DNA of 64,000 nt from JAFMJV01 sp963800275 (GTDB lineage Bacteria; Chloroflexota; Limnocylindria; Limnocylindrales; CSP1-4). The DNA is taken from the NCBI GenBank assembly GCA_963800275.1, contig CAWDAI010000006.1, positions 442,075 through 506,074 of the forward strand, written 5' to 3'. Shown here in pieces: positions 17,810 through 26,487 of the stretch (position 1 is the first letter of the stretch; the number at the start of each line of letters is the position of its first letter). The notes under the pieces are model-generated. The model did no database searches. It saw only the letters and a list, made by a program, of their open reading frames with translations, and was not told where the DNA came from. The position numbers were made by a program, and so were the translations under genes.

Positions 17810-19096
17810 GTGAGCCGAACTCTGGCGGTCATCCTCGCCGGTGGTGAGGGAGAGCGTCTTTCACTGCTATCGGGCGTGCGTGCCAAGCCGGCCGTGCCCT
17901 TCGCGGGCAAGTTCCGCATCATCGACTTCACCCTCTCCAATTGCGTGAACTCGGGCCTGACCAACGTGATGGTGCTGACCCAGTACGCGCCGATGTCGCT
18001 GAACGACCACATCGGAGCGGGGCGCCCCTGGGACCTCGACCGCAACTCGGGCGGGATCCGCATCTTCCAGCCATTCCTCTCGCGCGGTCGCCCCCGCGAG
18101 TGGTACCTGGGCACCGCCGATGCGGTGGCCGCCAACCTCGATCCCATCCGCCAATCGGGCGCGGACGTCATCCTCGTCCTGGCCGGCGACCATATCTACA
18201 AGATGGACTACGGACCGTTCATCCAGCAGCACCGGCGGAAGCGGGCCGATGTGACCGTGGCGGTGAAGCCGGTGCCGATCGAGGAAGCGCACCGCTTCGG
18301 TGTGCTCACCCTCGACGACAGCGAAGCCGTGGTCGACTGGCAGGAGAAGCCTCGCCAGCCCAAGTCGAACCTGGCCAGCCTGGGCATCTACGTCTTCAGC
18401 CCGCGGGTCCTGGACAAGTGGCTCGGCGGCCGCAACGACTTCGGCAAGAACGTCATCCCCGACATGATCGGGGCCGGCGCGAGGGTCTTCGGCTATCGCT
18501 TCGACGGCTACTGGCAGGACGTGGGCACCGTGCACAGCTACTGGGAGGCCCAGATGGAGCTGCTCGACGACCATCCGCCGCTCGATCTGTACGATCGCGA
18601 CTGGGTGGTGCATACCCGTTCGGAGGAGCGCGCCCCGGCCCGCATCAGTGCCACGGCCAACGTCCACCGCGCGCTCATCAGCCACGGCTGCATCATCAGC
18701 GGTACGGTGGAGCGCTCCGTGCTCTCGCCGGGGGTGCGCGTCGACCCGGGCGCCATCGTCCGCGACAGCGTGATCATGTTCGACACCCACGTGCGTGCCG
18801 GCGCGGTCGTCGACCGGGCCATCGTGGACAAGGAGGTCAACATCGGACCCAACGCGATCGTGGGTACGGGCAATGACTTCGATACGCCCAACGTGGCCGA
18901 GCCCGAGCGCCTGAACACGGGGATCACCGTGGTGGGCAAGCGGGCCCAGATCCCGGCCTCAGCGCGCATCGGCCGCAACGTCCGCATCGCCGGCGATGTG
19001 CGGCCGGCTGACTTCAAGTCCCGGCGCGTGCCCAGCGGCAGCAGTGTCGAGGCCAAGGGCGGACGGGCGCGCCAGTCGCGAGCCAAGAAGCGCTGA
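17810..19096 (+). CDS. glgC: Glucose-1-phosphate adenylyltransferase (ADP-glucose pyrophosphorylase)
   Basis: Makes ADP-glucose from glucose 1-phosphate and ATP for glycogen synthesis. The 428-residue protein has the N-terminal nucleotide-binding motif LAGGEGERL (residues 8-16) with RAKPAVPFAGKFRIIDFTLSN following, an IYKMDY active-site region near residue 127 and a C-terminal left-handed helix repeat region from about residue 290. The GTG at 17810 is 6 nt after TAGCAT, so the mRNA is probably leaderless. The next reading frame overlaps its stop. No other glg gene is in the window. Confidence 0.9.
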   Translation: MSRTLAVILAGGEGERLSLLSGVRAKPAVPFAGKFRIIDFTLSNCVNSGLTNVMVLTQYAPMSLNDHIGAGRPWDLDRNSGGIRIFQPFLSRGRPREWYLGTADAVAANLDPIRQSGADVILVLAGDHIYKMDYGPFIQQHRRKRADVTVAVKPVPIEEAHRFGVLTLDDSEAVVDWQEKPRQPKSNLASLGIYVFSPRVLDKWLGGRNDFGKNVIPDMIGAGARVFGYRFDGYWQDVGTVHSYWEAQMELLDDHPPLDLYDRDWVVHTRSEERAPARISATANVHRALISHGCIISGTVERSVLSPGVRVDPGAIVRDSVIMFDTHVRAGAVVDRAIVDKEVNIGPNAIVGTGNDFDTPNVAEPERLNTGITVVGKRAQIPASARIGRNVRIAGDVRPADFKSRRVPSGSSVEAKGGRARQSRAKKR

Positions 19097-19647
19097 AGCC
19101 GCCGGGCGCCGCCGCCACGGTCGAGGCCGCCACGGTCGATCGCTGGCTCCACGAGCTTGAGCTGACGCCGCTCGAGCAGGCCGAGCGTGATGGCATCAGC
19201 AGCTGGGACCTTCGCCTCGACGGCCGTCGGCGGCCGGATGTCCGAGTCACACTGATCCTGGACCCGGCGACGGCCATGTTCCTGTGGGTCCACTACGCGC
19301 CGCCGCTCAACGACTCGTTCCGTGTCTCCTACCGTCAGCTGCTTCGCTGGAACGATGAGCTGCCCTTCGTCAAGTTCGCGCTGTCCGATGACGACCGCCC
19401 GGTGCTGACCACCGAGATCGAGGCCCACGCACTGGACCGCGAGTCGATGGGCCTGGCCCTGGTGCGGCTGCTGGCCGTGTGCGATCTGACCTACGAACGC
19501 GCCACGGTCTGGCTCCATCCGGGGCTCAAACAGCCCCCCGCGATGGGGCGGCCGTCGAGACAGGCCGCGCTCTTCGACCGCTTCGGTCCGCGGGTCGGTG
19601 AGCTGCTCGCAGCCGCGGCCGGGGACGAGGATCCGACGCCCGATTGA
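19093..19647 (+). CDS. YbjN-like domain protein, start uncertain
   Basis: The protein resembles YbjN/T3SS-chaperone-like sensory domains (DLRLDGRRRPDVRVTLILDP; WVHYAPPLNDSFRVSYRQLLRWND), about 180 residues. Coding sequence clearly extends upstream of the first ATG (19276), but back to the in-frame stop at 19009 there is no ATG, GTG or TTG. The best candidate is CTG at 19093, which overlaps the glgC stop (CTGA) and would be translated by coupling. Its function is unknown; it is probably co-transcribed with glgC. Confidence 0.6.
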   Translation: MKPPGAAATVEAATVDRWLHELELTPLEQAERDGISSWDLRLDGRRRPDVRVTLILDPATAMFLWVHYAPPLNDSFRVSYRQLLRWNDELPFVKFALSDDDRPVLTTEIEAHALDRESMGLALVRLLAVCDLTYERATVWLHPGLKQPPAMGRPSRQAALFDRFGPRVGELLAAAAGDEDPTPD

Positions 19648-19724
19648 CCCGCGCTGGTCGCACCTCCGCTCACGCTCGGAACGGACGACAACGCGAACGC
19701 CGCATCGCTACACTTGCGCACCTG

Positions 19725-20759
19725 ATGGATGGAGTGACACGACAGCGGCGCAAGCCCTCCCTCGAGGTGCTCAGCGGCGACTCGGCCGACGTCTACTTCC
19801 GTCGCGCCGAAGAGATCCTGGCGGGCGAAGGGCTGGACCCGGTCGTGGTCATGGAGATCTTCTCGCGGGCAGACGGCATCCTCTGCGGCATCGACGAAGC
19901 CAAGGTCCTGCTGGCCTCGGTCTTCGCCGAGACCGATGAGGAGTACACCGTCGAGTCGCTCGCCGACGGCGACACCTTCAGCCCCAAGGAGGTGGTCATG
20001 CGCATCAAGGCGCGTTATCGCGCCTTCGGGCTCTACGAGACAGCCATCCTGGGCATGCTCTCGCAGTCCACGGGCTGGACCAATGCCGCTCGCGAGTGCG
20101 TCGCTGCCGCTGCGCCGGAGCCCGTCATCAGCTTCGGGGCGCGGCACGTGCACCCGAACATCACCGACGCCCTCGACTACGCGGCCATCGTCGGCGGCTG
20201 CGTCGGCGCCTCCACGCCTGCGGGCGCTCGCCTGGCCGGCCTGGCGCCCACCGGCACCATGCCCCACTCGCTGGTGCTCGTCATCGGCGATACCGTGCGC
20301 GCGGCCGAAGCCTTCGACCGGCACGTGGCCCCGGATGTGCCGCGCATCGTCCTCGTGGACACCTTCAAGGACGAGGCCGAGGAGTCGCTGCGCGTCGCGC
20401 ACGCCCTCGGCGATCGTCTCTATGGCGTCCGCCTGGACACGCCATCCGAGCGCGGGCGCGTGACCGCCGACCTGGTCATGGAGGTACGAGCCCGACTGGA
20501 CCTCGACGGCTTCGGACACGTCAAGATCATCGTCTCGGGTGGGCTCACGCCTGACCGCATCGAATACTTCAAGGCGGCCGGTGCGCCGGTGGACTACTAC
20601 GCGGTCGGCAGCTACATCAGCGGTGCCCGACCTATCGACTTCACGGGCGACCTCAAGGAGATCGACGGTCGGCCGATCGCCAAGCGGGGACGCATCCCGG
20701 GCATCACGCACAGCCCGCGCCTGGCTCGGATCGAGCTGCGGGATTGGCTCCCGGGGTAA
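19725..20759 (+). CDS. pncB: Nicotinate phosphoribosyltransferase
   Basis: Forms nicotinate mononucleotide from nicotinate and PRPP in NAD salvage. The 344-residue protein has the ADVYFRRAEEIL opening, an ISFGARHVHP substrate region near residue 128, VDTFKDEAEESL near residue 208, YGVRLDTPSERG near residue 227 and the phosphate-binding KIIVSGGLTPDRI near residue 265. ATG 19725 was chosen because TACACT (19709-19714) lies 10 nt upstream, consistent with leaderless transcripts elsewhere here. It ends 20 bp before a small membrane-protein gene on the same strand. Confidence 0.85.
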   Translation: MDGVTRQRRKPSLEVLSGDSADVYFRRAEEILAGEGLDPVVVMEIFSRADGILCGIDEAKVLLASVFAETDEEYTVESLADGDTFSPKEVVMRIKARYRAFGLYETAILGMLSQSTGWTNAARECVAAAAPEPVISFGARHVHPNITDALDYAAIVGGCVGASTPAGARLAGLAPTGTMPHSLVLVIGDTVRAAEAFDRHVAPDVPRIVLVDTFKDEAEESLRVAHALGDRLYGVRLDTPSERGRVTADLVMEVRARLDLDGFGHVKIIVSGGLTPDRIEYFKAAGAPVDYYAVGSYISGARPIDFTGDLKEIDGRPIAKRGRIPGITHSPRLARIELRDWLPG

Positions 20760-20779
20760 GAGGCCCCGGCGCCCCTTCG

Positions 20780-21370
20780 ATGGTCGAGCCCACGGCGACG
20801 CCGACGGAGGGCGCGGAAGCGCGGGTCGAGCGCATCTTCGAGCGGCTCTCTCGCCGCGAGGTACCGATCTGGCCGGGGGTGGCTCGGAGCGAGCCCGCGG
20901 ATATCCTGACCCAGGCGCGCCGGGCGGCAACGGAGCAGGCCGCGGCCGGCGGACGCGGTGCACTGCTGGAGTCCTCGCTCGAGCGCGTGCGTCGAGCCTA
21001 TGCCTTGCACCTTGGCGACCAGGGCTACTGGACGGCGGTGCTGGCGGTCTCGGTGCCGGTCAGCCCGGCCGATCGTGCGGCCTCGGAGCTCGTGGTCGAG
21101 GACCTGGTGCGCGCGGCCGTGGTGGAGGACCTCCTTGCCGCGTCCATCGCGGACACACTGCGTGCTGACGCCGAGGACCTGCTGGGCGCGGAGACCGCGG
21201 GCGAGGGCGAGGCAGGCAGGGAGCCGCCACCCACGCCCTTCGCGGGTCCGCTGGTCGCAGCCAGCGCGGCCGGCGCGATCGTGCTCGCCCTGGCCTGGGA
21301 TCCATGGGCGGGGATCGTGGTGGCGGCGGTGGCCCTGGTCGTCCTGATCGCGCGTCGGCTCCGTGGCTGA
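20780..21370 (+). CDS. Hypothetical membrane protein
   Basis: A 196-residue protein that I do not recognise. The N-terminal 120 residues are acidic and alanine-rich, probably helical. Two membrane segments occupy the C-terminus (LVAASAAGAIVLALAW and GIVVAAVALVVLIA), ending in RRLRG. ATG at 20780 follows a weak AGAGG; it may be co-transcribed with the nicotinate phosphoribosyltransferase gene. It converges with the NUDIX gene. Confidence 0.6.
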   Translation: MVEPTATPTEGAEARVERIFERLSRREVPIWPGVARSEPADILTQARRAATEQAAAGGRGALLESSLERVRRAYALHLGDQGYWTAVLAVSVPVSPADRAASELVVEDLVRAAVVEDLLAASIADTLRADAEDLLGAETAGEGEAGREPPPTPFAGPLVAASAAGAIVLALAWDPWAGIVVAAVALVVLIARRLRG

Positions 21371-21381
21371 GCCAGCCTCGG

Positions 21382-21960
21382 TCAGCCGGGCAGCTCGCCG
21401 TGGTCGGCCAGCCGGGCCAGCCAGAGCAACCCGACGAGCGTCTTGGCATCGCGCATGCGGCCGGCTTCCGCCTCCACCACGGCTTCACGCCAGGGCATGC
21501 GCACGAGATCGAGGTACTCGTCCACGTCCGGACCGCGGTACTCATCGAGCGGCCGCAGGTCAGTGGCGAGGTAGAGATGCATCTCCTCCTCGGCGAAGCC
21601 GGGCGCGGTCCAGAACCGGCCCAACGCCCGCCAGCGCTCAGCCTCGTAGCCGGTCTCCTCGCGGAGCTCCCGGGGCGCGGCCAGGTTCGGATCTTCGATC
21701 GAGCCGTCGTCGGCACGATCCAGGGTCCCCGCCGGTAGCTCCAGGACGACCTGCTCGACCGGCGTGCGCCACTGACGGACCATGAGCACGTCATCGCCCA
21801 GGACAGGGATGATGCAGACGGCACCGGGGTGTTCCACGACCTCGCGTGTATGGCGCTTGCCCTGGGCATCCTCGATGGTATCGATGCGGAAGTTCATGAA
21901 CCGTCCGCGGTGGATGACCCGCCGCTCGACGCTGGTCTCCTTGAGGTGCTCGTCAGCCAT
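21382..21960 (-). CDS. NUDIX hydrolase, ADP-ribose pyrophosphatase type
   Basis: Hydrolyses ADP-ribose or related nucleoside diphosphate sugars. The 192-residue protein has the substrate-side VMVRQWRTPVEQVVLELPAG near residue 58 and the Nudix helix AAPRELREETGYEAE near residue 93, typical of ADPRases. ATG at 21960 lies 6 nt downstream of TATGCT on the minus strand, so the mRNA is probably leaderless. The longer frame reaching 22524 is not supported. Confidence 0.83.
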   Translation of the reverse strand: MADEHLKETSVERRVIHRGRFMNFRIDTIEDAQGKRHTREVVEHPGAVCIIPVLGDDVLMVRQWRTPVEQVVLELPAGTLDRADDGSIEDPNLAAPRELREETGYEAERWRALGRFWTAPGFAEEEMHLYLATDLRPLDEYRGPDVDEYLDLVRMPWREAVVEAEAGRMRDAKTLVGLLWLARLADHGELPG

Positions 21961-22207
21961 ACCGGCAGCATAAGGCCCCGCTGGTACCCCGGCAGGTACC
22001 CCCTGACGGTGGGGCAGGGTTGGGCCCGGTGGAGTGCACGGTGATGAGGGGCGGTGCGCCCGGACAACCCCCGTCCTAGTACCACTTCCCCATGGAGGGT
22101 GAGGCTGCCCGCCGCGAGTATCGACGAGGTCAGGGAAAGAACCCCCGACCGAGCACCGAGCACTCGCAGCACACGGGACCTGTCCCGGTACCGAAGGAGA
22201 CTCAGGC

Positions 22208-22291
22208 ATGAGCCGACACAAGGATCTGGCGCTCCGCCTCGCGGTGGTCGCTGCGTTCGTGCTCACCCTGGCGGCCCCGTTCCGCTGGTAG
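22208..22291 (+). CDS. Small 27-residue hydrophobic peptide
   Basis: A short frame encodes MSRHKDLALRLAVVAAFVLT plus seven residues ending in FRW. It has an excellent ribosome-binding site (AAGGAG, 7 nt before ATG) and one membrane segment. It lies 149 bp upstream of the DUF5317 gene on the same strand. It could be a small membrane protein or a leader peptide. Expression is inferred only from the site and composition. Confidence 0.5.
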   Translation: MSRHKDLALRLAVVAAFVLTLAAPFRW

Positions 22292-22388
22292 CACCGACCG
22301 AATACGACCCATGAGGGCTCGACGGCACTACTCGCGCCAGTCGTCGGGCCGCAGTTGCCGAGCAGGGCGCGAGTCCGGATATCCGTGG

Positions 22389-22414
22389 CGCCGGCGCCCT
22401 TTCGAGCGCCGGCG
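22389..22414 (+). promoter_or_regulatory. GC-rich hairpin upstream of the DUF5317 gene
   Basis: CGCCGGCGC (22389-22397) pairs with GCGCCGGCG (22406-22414), leaving an 8-nt loop. It lies between the small peptide gene and the DUF5317 start, with no T-run, so it is more likely a leader structure than a terminator. The preceding 22080-22200 also contains short stems such as CGGGA/TCCCG but I cannot match it to a known riboswitch. Confidence 0.4.
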
Positions 22415-22440
22415 TCGTGTGTGGAAGCCAGGAGACTGAC

Positions 22441-23025
22441 GTGTTGCTGCTCTACGCCATCGGCGCCGGCCTGGTCATCGGCCGACTGCTCGGTGGACGC
22501 GTGCGCGAGCTCGAGCACGTCCACTTCGTGTGGTGGCAGCTGGCGCTCGCAGGGCTGCTGGTGCAGCTGGTCCTGTTCGCTGATCCGGTGCAGGAGCGGG
22601 TCGGGCCAGAAGGGCCCGTCATCTACGTGCTCTCCACGCTGGTGGTCCTCTTGGCGCTCTTGCGGAACGCACGCCTGCCGGGCCTGGCCATCGTGGCCGC
22701 GGGAGCGATCCTCAACCTCGTGGCCATCGTGGCCAACGGTGGCTACATGCCCTCCTCGCCCTCGGTCTGGCAGGAGCTGACCGGAAGCGCAGCTCTCCCC
22801 GTCGACTACTACTCGAACGTGGTCCTGATCGGGCCTGACACCGTCTTCCCCTTCCTCGGCGACATCTTCGCCTTCCCGCGAGCGCTGCCCATGGCGACCG
22901 CCTTCTCCCTCGGCGACGCGCTCATCGCGATCGGCGCGATCGTCTTCCTGGTGGCGGCGACCCGTCGTCCATCGCCGGAAAAGACGCCCATGCGCCGATC
23001 CCTGCCTGAAGGGGCGACGCGCTGA
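22441..23025 (+). CDS. DUF5317-like membrane protein
   Basis: A 194-residue integral membrane protein with about five hydrophobic segments, starting LLLYAIGAGLVIGRLLGG. The motif NGGYMPSSP near residue 100 and the layout resemble DUF5317 proteins, which have no assigned role. GTG at 22441 follows AGGAGAC. Its stop overlaps the ATG of the GGDEF gene (TGATG), so the two are coupled and may work together in signalling. Confidence 0.65.
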   Translation: MLLLYAIGAGLVIGRLLGGRVRELEHVHFVWWQLALAGLLVQLVLFADPVQERVGPEGPVIYVLSTLVVLLALLRNARLPGLAIVAAGAILNLVAIVANGGYMPSSPSVWQELTGSAALPVDYYSNVVLIGPDTVFPFLGDIFAFPRALPMATAFSLGDALIAIGAIVFLVAATRRPSPEKTPMRRSLPEGATR

Positions 23026-25001
23026 TGGTGACGTTCAGCGGTCGCGCGGCCGAATCCCTGCGCAGGCTGGCGCATGACATCGACGCCGACCACGGCATCC
23101 ATCTCTACCTCGACCGTGGCGACGGGGTCCTCGAGCCGGTGGCATCACTGCTTGGGCAGGACCTGCATCCGGAGACCGCGGGCGAGGACCCGGCTTTCGG
23201 TCCGACCCCGGGGGCCGATGCGGAACCGGGGGCCGTCGCCCACGTGACCCTGCCCGACGAGCGCGCCGGCATGCTCACCCTGGAGCGGGTGCGGCCCGAG
23301 CCCTTCAGCGACGAGGACCTGGCCATCGCTCGCATGCGTGCTCGCCAGCTGGTCAGCAACGTCTCGACTCGTCTCGGTCCGCGTCCCATCGCCTGGACGG
23401 CGCAGCTGGAGGCGGTGCAGTCGGTGGCTTCGCAGCTGACCCGCCTGACGAACGTCGAGGAGATCAGCTCCACCCTCTGCTCGCAGACGCAGCAAGTGGT
23501 GGCCTTCGACAATGCCCGGGTCTATGTGCTCCACGAGGACGGTCGTACCCTGGAGCCGGTGGCCTTCCGGCCGCACGCTCGCGAGTACGACGGCGAATCC
23601 CGCTCGGGCCTGCGCGTGACGGTGGGTGAGGGCATCACCGGCTGGGTGGCCGAGACGGGCCAGGCGCTGACCGTCGATGACGCTGCGAGCGACCCGCGAG
23701 CGGTACCGGTGCCGGGTTCTCCGGATCTGCCGGAGGAGTCGATGCTCCTGGCACCACTACGCTCGGAGAGCCGGGTCATCGGCGTCGTCGTTCTCTCGCG
23801 CCTGGGCTTGGCCCGCTTCTCCGAGGACGAGGCGCGCCTGCTCGGTGTGCTGGCCGACCAGGCTGCCGTGGCCATCGAGAATGCGCGACTGCTGGCCGAG
23901 CGCGACCGTCACGTGGACGAGCTGGCGGCCCTGCTCGACATCAGCCAGGCCGGAGGCGGCGCCACTGACGAGCGTGACCTGGCCGACGTGCTCGCCGGCA
24001 AGCTGCGCCGGGCCGCACGCATGGACGCCTGCCTCATCTCGCGCTGGGATCCTGAGAACGGCACCCTCGTGCCCGTCGGAGCCCACGGTCGCCCGCTCAT
24101 CGGGCCCGCCCGCGACCTGGCCCTACAACCGACCCTGCGCCGGGTCCTGCTGGAGGACGAGTGCGTGTGGATCGATCCGGCCAGGGAGGCCGTGGACCGT
24201 GCCGACCTCGAGCGGCTGCGCGCGCTGGGCGGAGCGGCGGCGCTCCTCTTGCCCCTCTCCACCGCCGGCCGCGTCACCGGCCTCGTGGAGTTCATCGCCC
24301 AGGATCCGGGCCACAGCTTCCACGCCGGAGAGACCGCCCTGCTGCGCACGATGACCAACCAGGTGGCCTCCTCGCTGGAGAACGCGCGCCTGGTGCGGAA
24401 GCTCCGAGATGCTGCCGAGACCGACCTGGTCACCGGCGTGTACAGCCACCGACACCTGCAAGAGCGGCTGCGCCAGGAGACCGCCCGCGCGGCACGCAGC
24501 CGGGCCCCCTTGAGCGTCCTGATGGTCGACCTGGACGACTTCAAGCGGATCAACGACTCGCACGGGCACCAGACCGGCGATCGCGTGCTGCGCAGCATCG
24601 CGGGAGCGCTCCGGGCAGCCGTGCGCACCAGCGACGTGGTCGCGCGCTACGGCGGTGACGAGTTCGTGGTCGTGATGCCCGAGACCGACCTGCGAGAGGC
24701 GGAAGGCGTGGCCGAGCGGGTCGAGCGGGCTGTGGCCGAGCAGGGGCATCCCATGGCCGATGGCTCGACGGTGTTCGTGACCTGCAGTGCCGGGCTGGCC
24801 TCGCATCCACGCGACGGCCGCACTGGTCGGGAGCTGTTGCGCGCAGCTGACGCGCAGATGTACGCCCAGAAACGCGCACGCCCGAGTCACCGTGGGACGG
24901 TCCGCGCTGAAGCACCTGCGGTGGCGGGCGAGGCCGCGGGCGAGCGGAGTGCACGACCAGCGGACGAGATGACGGCCCCGGCCAGACAGGTGAGCGCGTA
25001 G
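23025..25001 (+). CDS. GAF-GAF-GGDEF sensor diguanylate cyclase
   Basis: A soluble 658-residue signalling protein. Residues 1-100 are an N-terminal region, two GAF-like sensor domains cover about 110-290 and 300-455, and a GGDEF domain covers about 465-630. The active site is intact (RYGGDEFVVVMPE), and five residues before it stands RTSD, the RxxD inhibitory site, so it should synthesise c-di-GMP from GTP and be feedback-inhibited. There is no membrane segment; input could come from the coupled upstream membrane protein. The C-terminal 35 residues look disordered. Confidence 0.85.
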   Translation: MVTFSGRAAESLRRLAHDIDADHGIHLYLDRGDGVLEPVASLLGQDLHPETAGEDPAFGPTPGADAEPGAVAHVTLPDERAGMLTLERVRPEPFSDEDLAIARMRARQLVSNVSTRLGPRPIAWTAQLEAVQSVASQLTRLTNVEEISSTLCSQTQQVVAFDNARVYVLHEDGRTLEPVAFRPHAREYDGESRSGLRVTVGEGITGWVAETGQALTVDDAASDPRAVPVPGSPDLPEESMLLAPLRSESRVIGVVVLSRLGLARFSEDEARLLGVLADQAAVAIENARLLAERDRHVDELAALLDISQAGGGATDERDLADVLAGKLRRAARMDACLISRWDPENGTLVPVGAHGRPLIGPARDLALQPTLRRVLLEDECVWIDPAREAVDRADLERLRALGGAAALLLPLSTAGRVTGLVEFIAQDPGHSFHAGETALLRTMTNQVASSLENARLVRKLRDAAETDLVTGVYSHRHLQERLRQETARAARSRAPLSVLMVDLDDFKRINDSHGHQTGDRVLRSIAGALRAAVRTSDVVARYGGDEFVVVMPETDLREAEGVAERVERAVAEQGHPMADGSTVFVTCSAGLASHPRDGRTGRELLRAADAQMYAQKRARPSHRGTVRAEAPAVAGEAAGERSARPADEMTAPARQVSA

Positions 25002-25023
25002 CCCAGCCTAGGGCATCCAGGAC

Positions 25024-25081
25024 CTTTGTCCAGCGACTTGACAAAGAGCGTATTGTTACTTTGTCTACCGTGCTTACAAAG
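25024..25081. promoter_or_regulatory. Promoter region with four CTTTGTC/GACAAAG half-sites
   Basis: CTTTGTC (25024-25030), GACAAAG (25040-25046), CTTTGTC (25059-25065) and ACAAAG (25076-25081) alternate in orientation. A perfect TTGACA (25038-25043) is embedded in the second half-site. The array lies directly before the ROK regulator gene and resembles NagC/XylR-type operators, so autoregulation is likely. Confidence 0.6.
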
Positions 25082-25088
25082 GGAGTCC

Positions 25089-26285
25089 GTGCCTGCGATC
25101 ACCGCCCACAAGGCGACGCATAACCAGACCCGCCGCGCCAACGAACGGCTGGTATTGCGCACTATCTTCGAGGATGGCCCGCTCAGCCGCGCGGATGTCG
25201 CACGTGCGACCGCCTTGACGCGCACGACCGTCTCGGATGTGGTGGAGGACCTCATCGCGGATGGTCTCGTGGCCGAGGCGGGCACGGGCCCCTCGACCGG
25301 CGGCAAGGCACCGATCCTGCTGCGCGTGCCCTCCGACGCGCGCCAGCTCATCGGCATCGATGTCGATCAGGAGCGGATCAGCGGTGTGGTCATCGACCTG
25401 AAGGGTGACGTCCAGGCCCGTGCGTCGCGTGTGCTCGACGGGCGGGACGGCGACGAGGCCCGCGACGCCCTCGACGAGATCTCACTGGCGCTGGTGGATG
25501 CCGCCCAGCGGCCATTGGTGGGCATCGGTGTCGGTGCGCCCGGCCTGATCGACACGGCCACCGGCACCGTACGCTGGGCGGTCGGTCTCGACTGGCGCGA
25601 CGAACCGACCGGGCCACACCTCACGGGGCTGACCGGGCTGCCGGTCATCGTGGTCAACGATTCGCAGGCCGCGGCCATGGCGGAGTGGGCCTTCGGCCGA
25701 CACGAGAATTTCGAAGCCATGGTGGTGGTCAAGGTGGGCGAGGGCATCGGGGCCGGCATCGTGCTCGGTGGGCGGCTCTATCCGGGTGATGATTCGGGCG
25801 CCGGGGAGATCGGCCACACGCGCGTCTCGGATGATGACGCTCCCTGCCGCTGCGGAAGCAGCGGCTGCCTGGAGACACTGTCCAGCCTGCGGGCCGTCCT
25901 GTCGAGAGCCCGGGAGGCCGCGCGGACACGGGACGGTTGGGCCCTCGCGGGACGCACGGTCAGCCATGAGGCGCTGCTCGAGGCATTCCGCGGCGGCGAT
26001 CCTGTGGCGCGAGATATCGTGCTCGAGAGCGCGGTCCCACTCGGACGCGTCATCGGGGCCATGATCGGCACGCTCGGTGCCCGCGACTTCGTGCTGGTGG
26101 GCCCGATGGCCGCCTACGGGGAACCCTGGTTGTGCGCGGTCCGCGGCGAGGCGAGGCGTTCGGCGCTTCCGTTGCTGGCCGAGCGGGCTACCATTCATAT
26201 CGGCCGCACCGGCGACGACGTCGTCGAGCTGGGTGCGGCGGCCATGCTCATGACTTCCCGCCTGGGACTGGCACTCGCGGCATGA
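25089..26285 (+). CDS. ROK-family transcriptional regulator (NagC-like)
   Basis: A 398-residue repressor from GTG 25089, which has AAGGGAG upstream; the frame extends 63 bp further without a good site. Residues 15-75 form the winged helix (ARATALTRTTVSDVVEDL). The ROK domain follows with GIDVDQERISG, GVGAPGLIDTATG near residue 145 and the zinc motif GHTRVSDD...CRCGSSGCLE near residue 240. It heads an amino-sugar operon, so the effector may be GlcNAc or its 6-phosphate. The half-site array in front is the likely binding site. Confidence 0.85.
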   Translation: MPAITAHKATHNQTRRANERLVLRTIFEDGPLSRADVARATALTRTTVSDVVEDLIADGLVAEAGTGPSTGGKAPILLRVPSDARQLIGIDVDQERISGVVIDLKGDVQARASRVLDGRDGDEARDALDEISLALVDAAQRPLVGIGVGAPGLIDTATGTVRWAVGLDWRDEPTGPHLTGLTGLPVIVVNDSQAAAMAEWAFGRHENFEAMVVVKVGEGIGAGIVLGGRLYPGDDSGAGEIGHTRVSDDDAPCRCGSSGCLETLSSLRAVLSRAREAARTRDGWALAGRTVSHEALLEAFRGGDPVARDIVLESAVPLGRVIGAMIGTLGARDFVLVGPMAAYGEPWLCAVRGEARRSALPLLAERATIHIGRTGDDVVELGAAAMLMTSRLGLALAA

Positions 26286-26331
26286 CGTCCGCGACCAGCC
26301 TGCGACGGGCGCTGATGAAGTCGGGCGTTCG

Positions 26332-26346
26332 CGGTCGGTACGACCG
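26332..26346. repeat. Short perfect inverted repeat in the leader of the amino-sugar transporter
   Basis: CGGTCG-GTA-CGACCG lies in the 202-bp gap between the ROK gene and the binding-protein gene. A second stem, GGGTGCC/GGCACCC, follows near 26409-26426. Neither has a T-run. I see no CTTTGTC half-sites in this gap, so the transporter is probably transcribed from the ROK promoter or by a different operator. Confidence 0.35.
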
Positions 26347-26487
26347 GTGCATCCGCCACGCACGGGGGATGCGAAGGGAGGAGGGCAGCGAAGGCTCGTA
26401 GACATGGCTGGGTGCCGTTGGGGCACCCCGGGTCGATCCAGGAACCATTCTCGGCCGAGGAACGGCCGGGATCAAGGAGGAGGTGTG

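Noticed and set aside
19491..20963. 490-codon minus-strand frame opposite the nicotinate phosphoribosyltransferase gene
   Set aside because: Antisense shadow; the plus strand shows all family motifs.
21961..22524. N-terminal extension of the NUDIX protein to 380 residues
   Set aside because: The extension is low-complexity, crosses the promoter region and the micro-ORF on the other strand; ATG 21960 has a TATGCT box at 6 nt.
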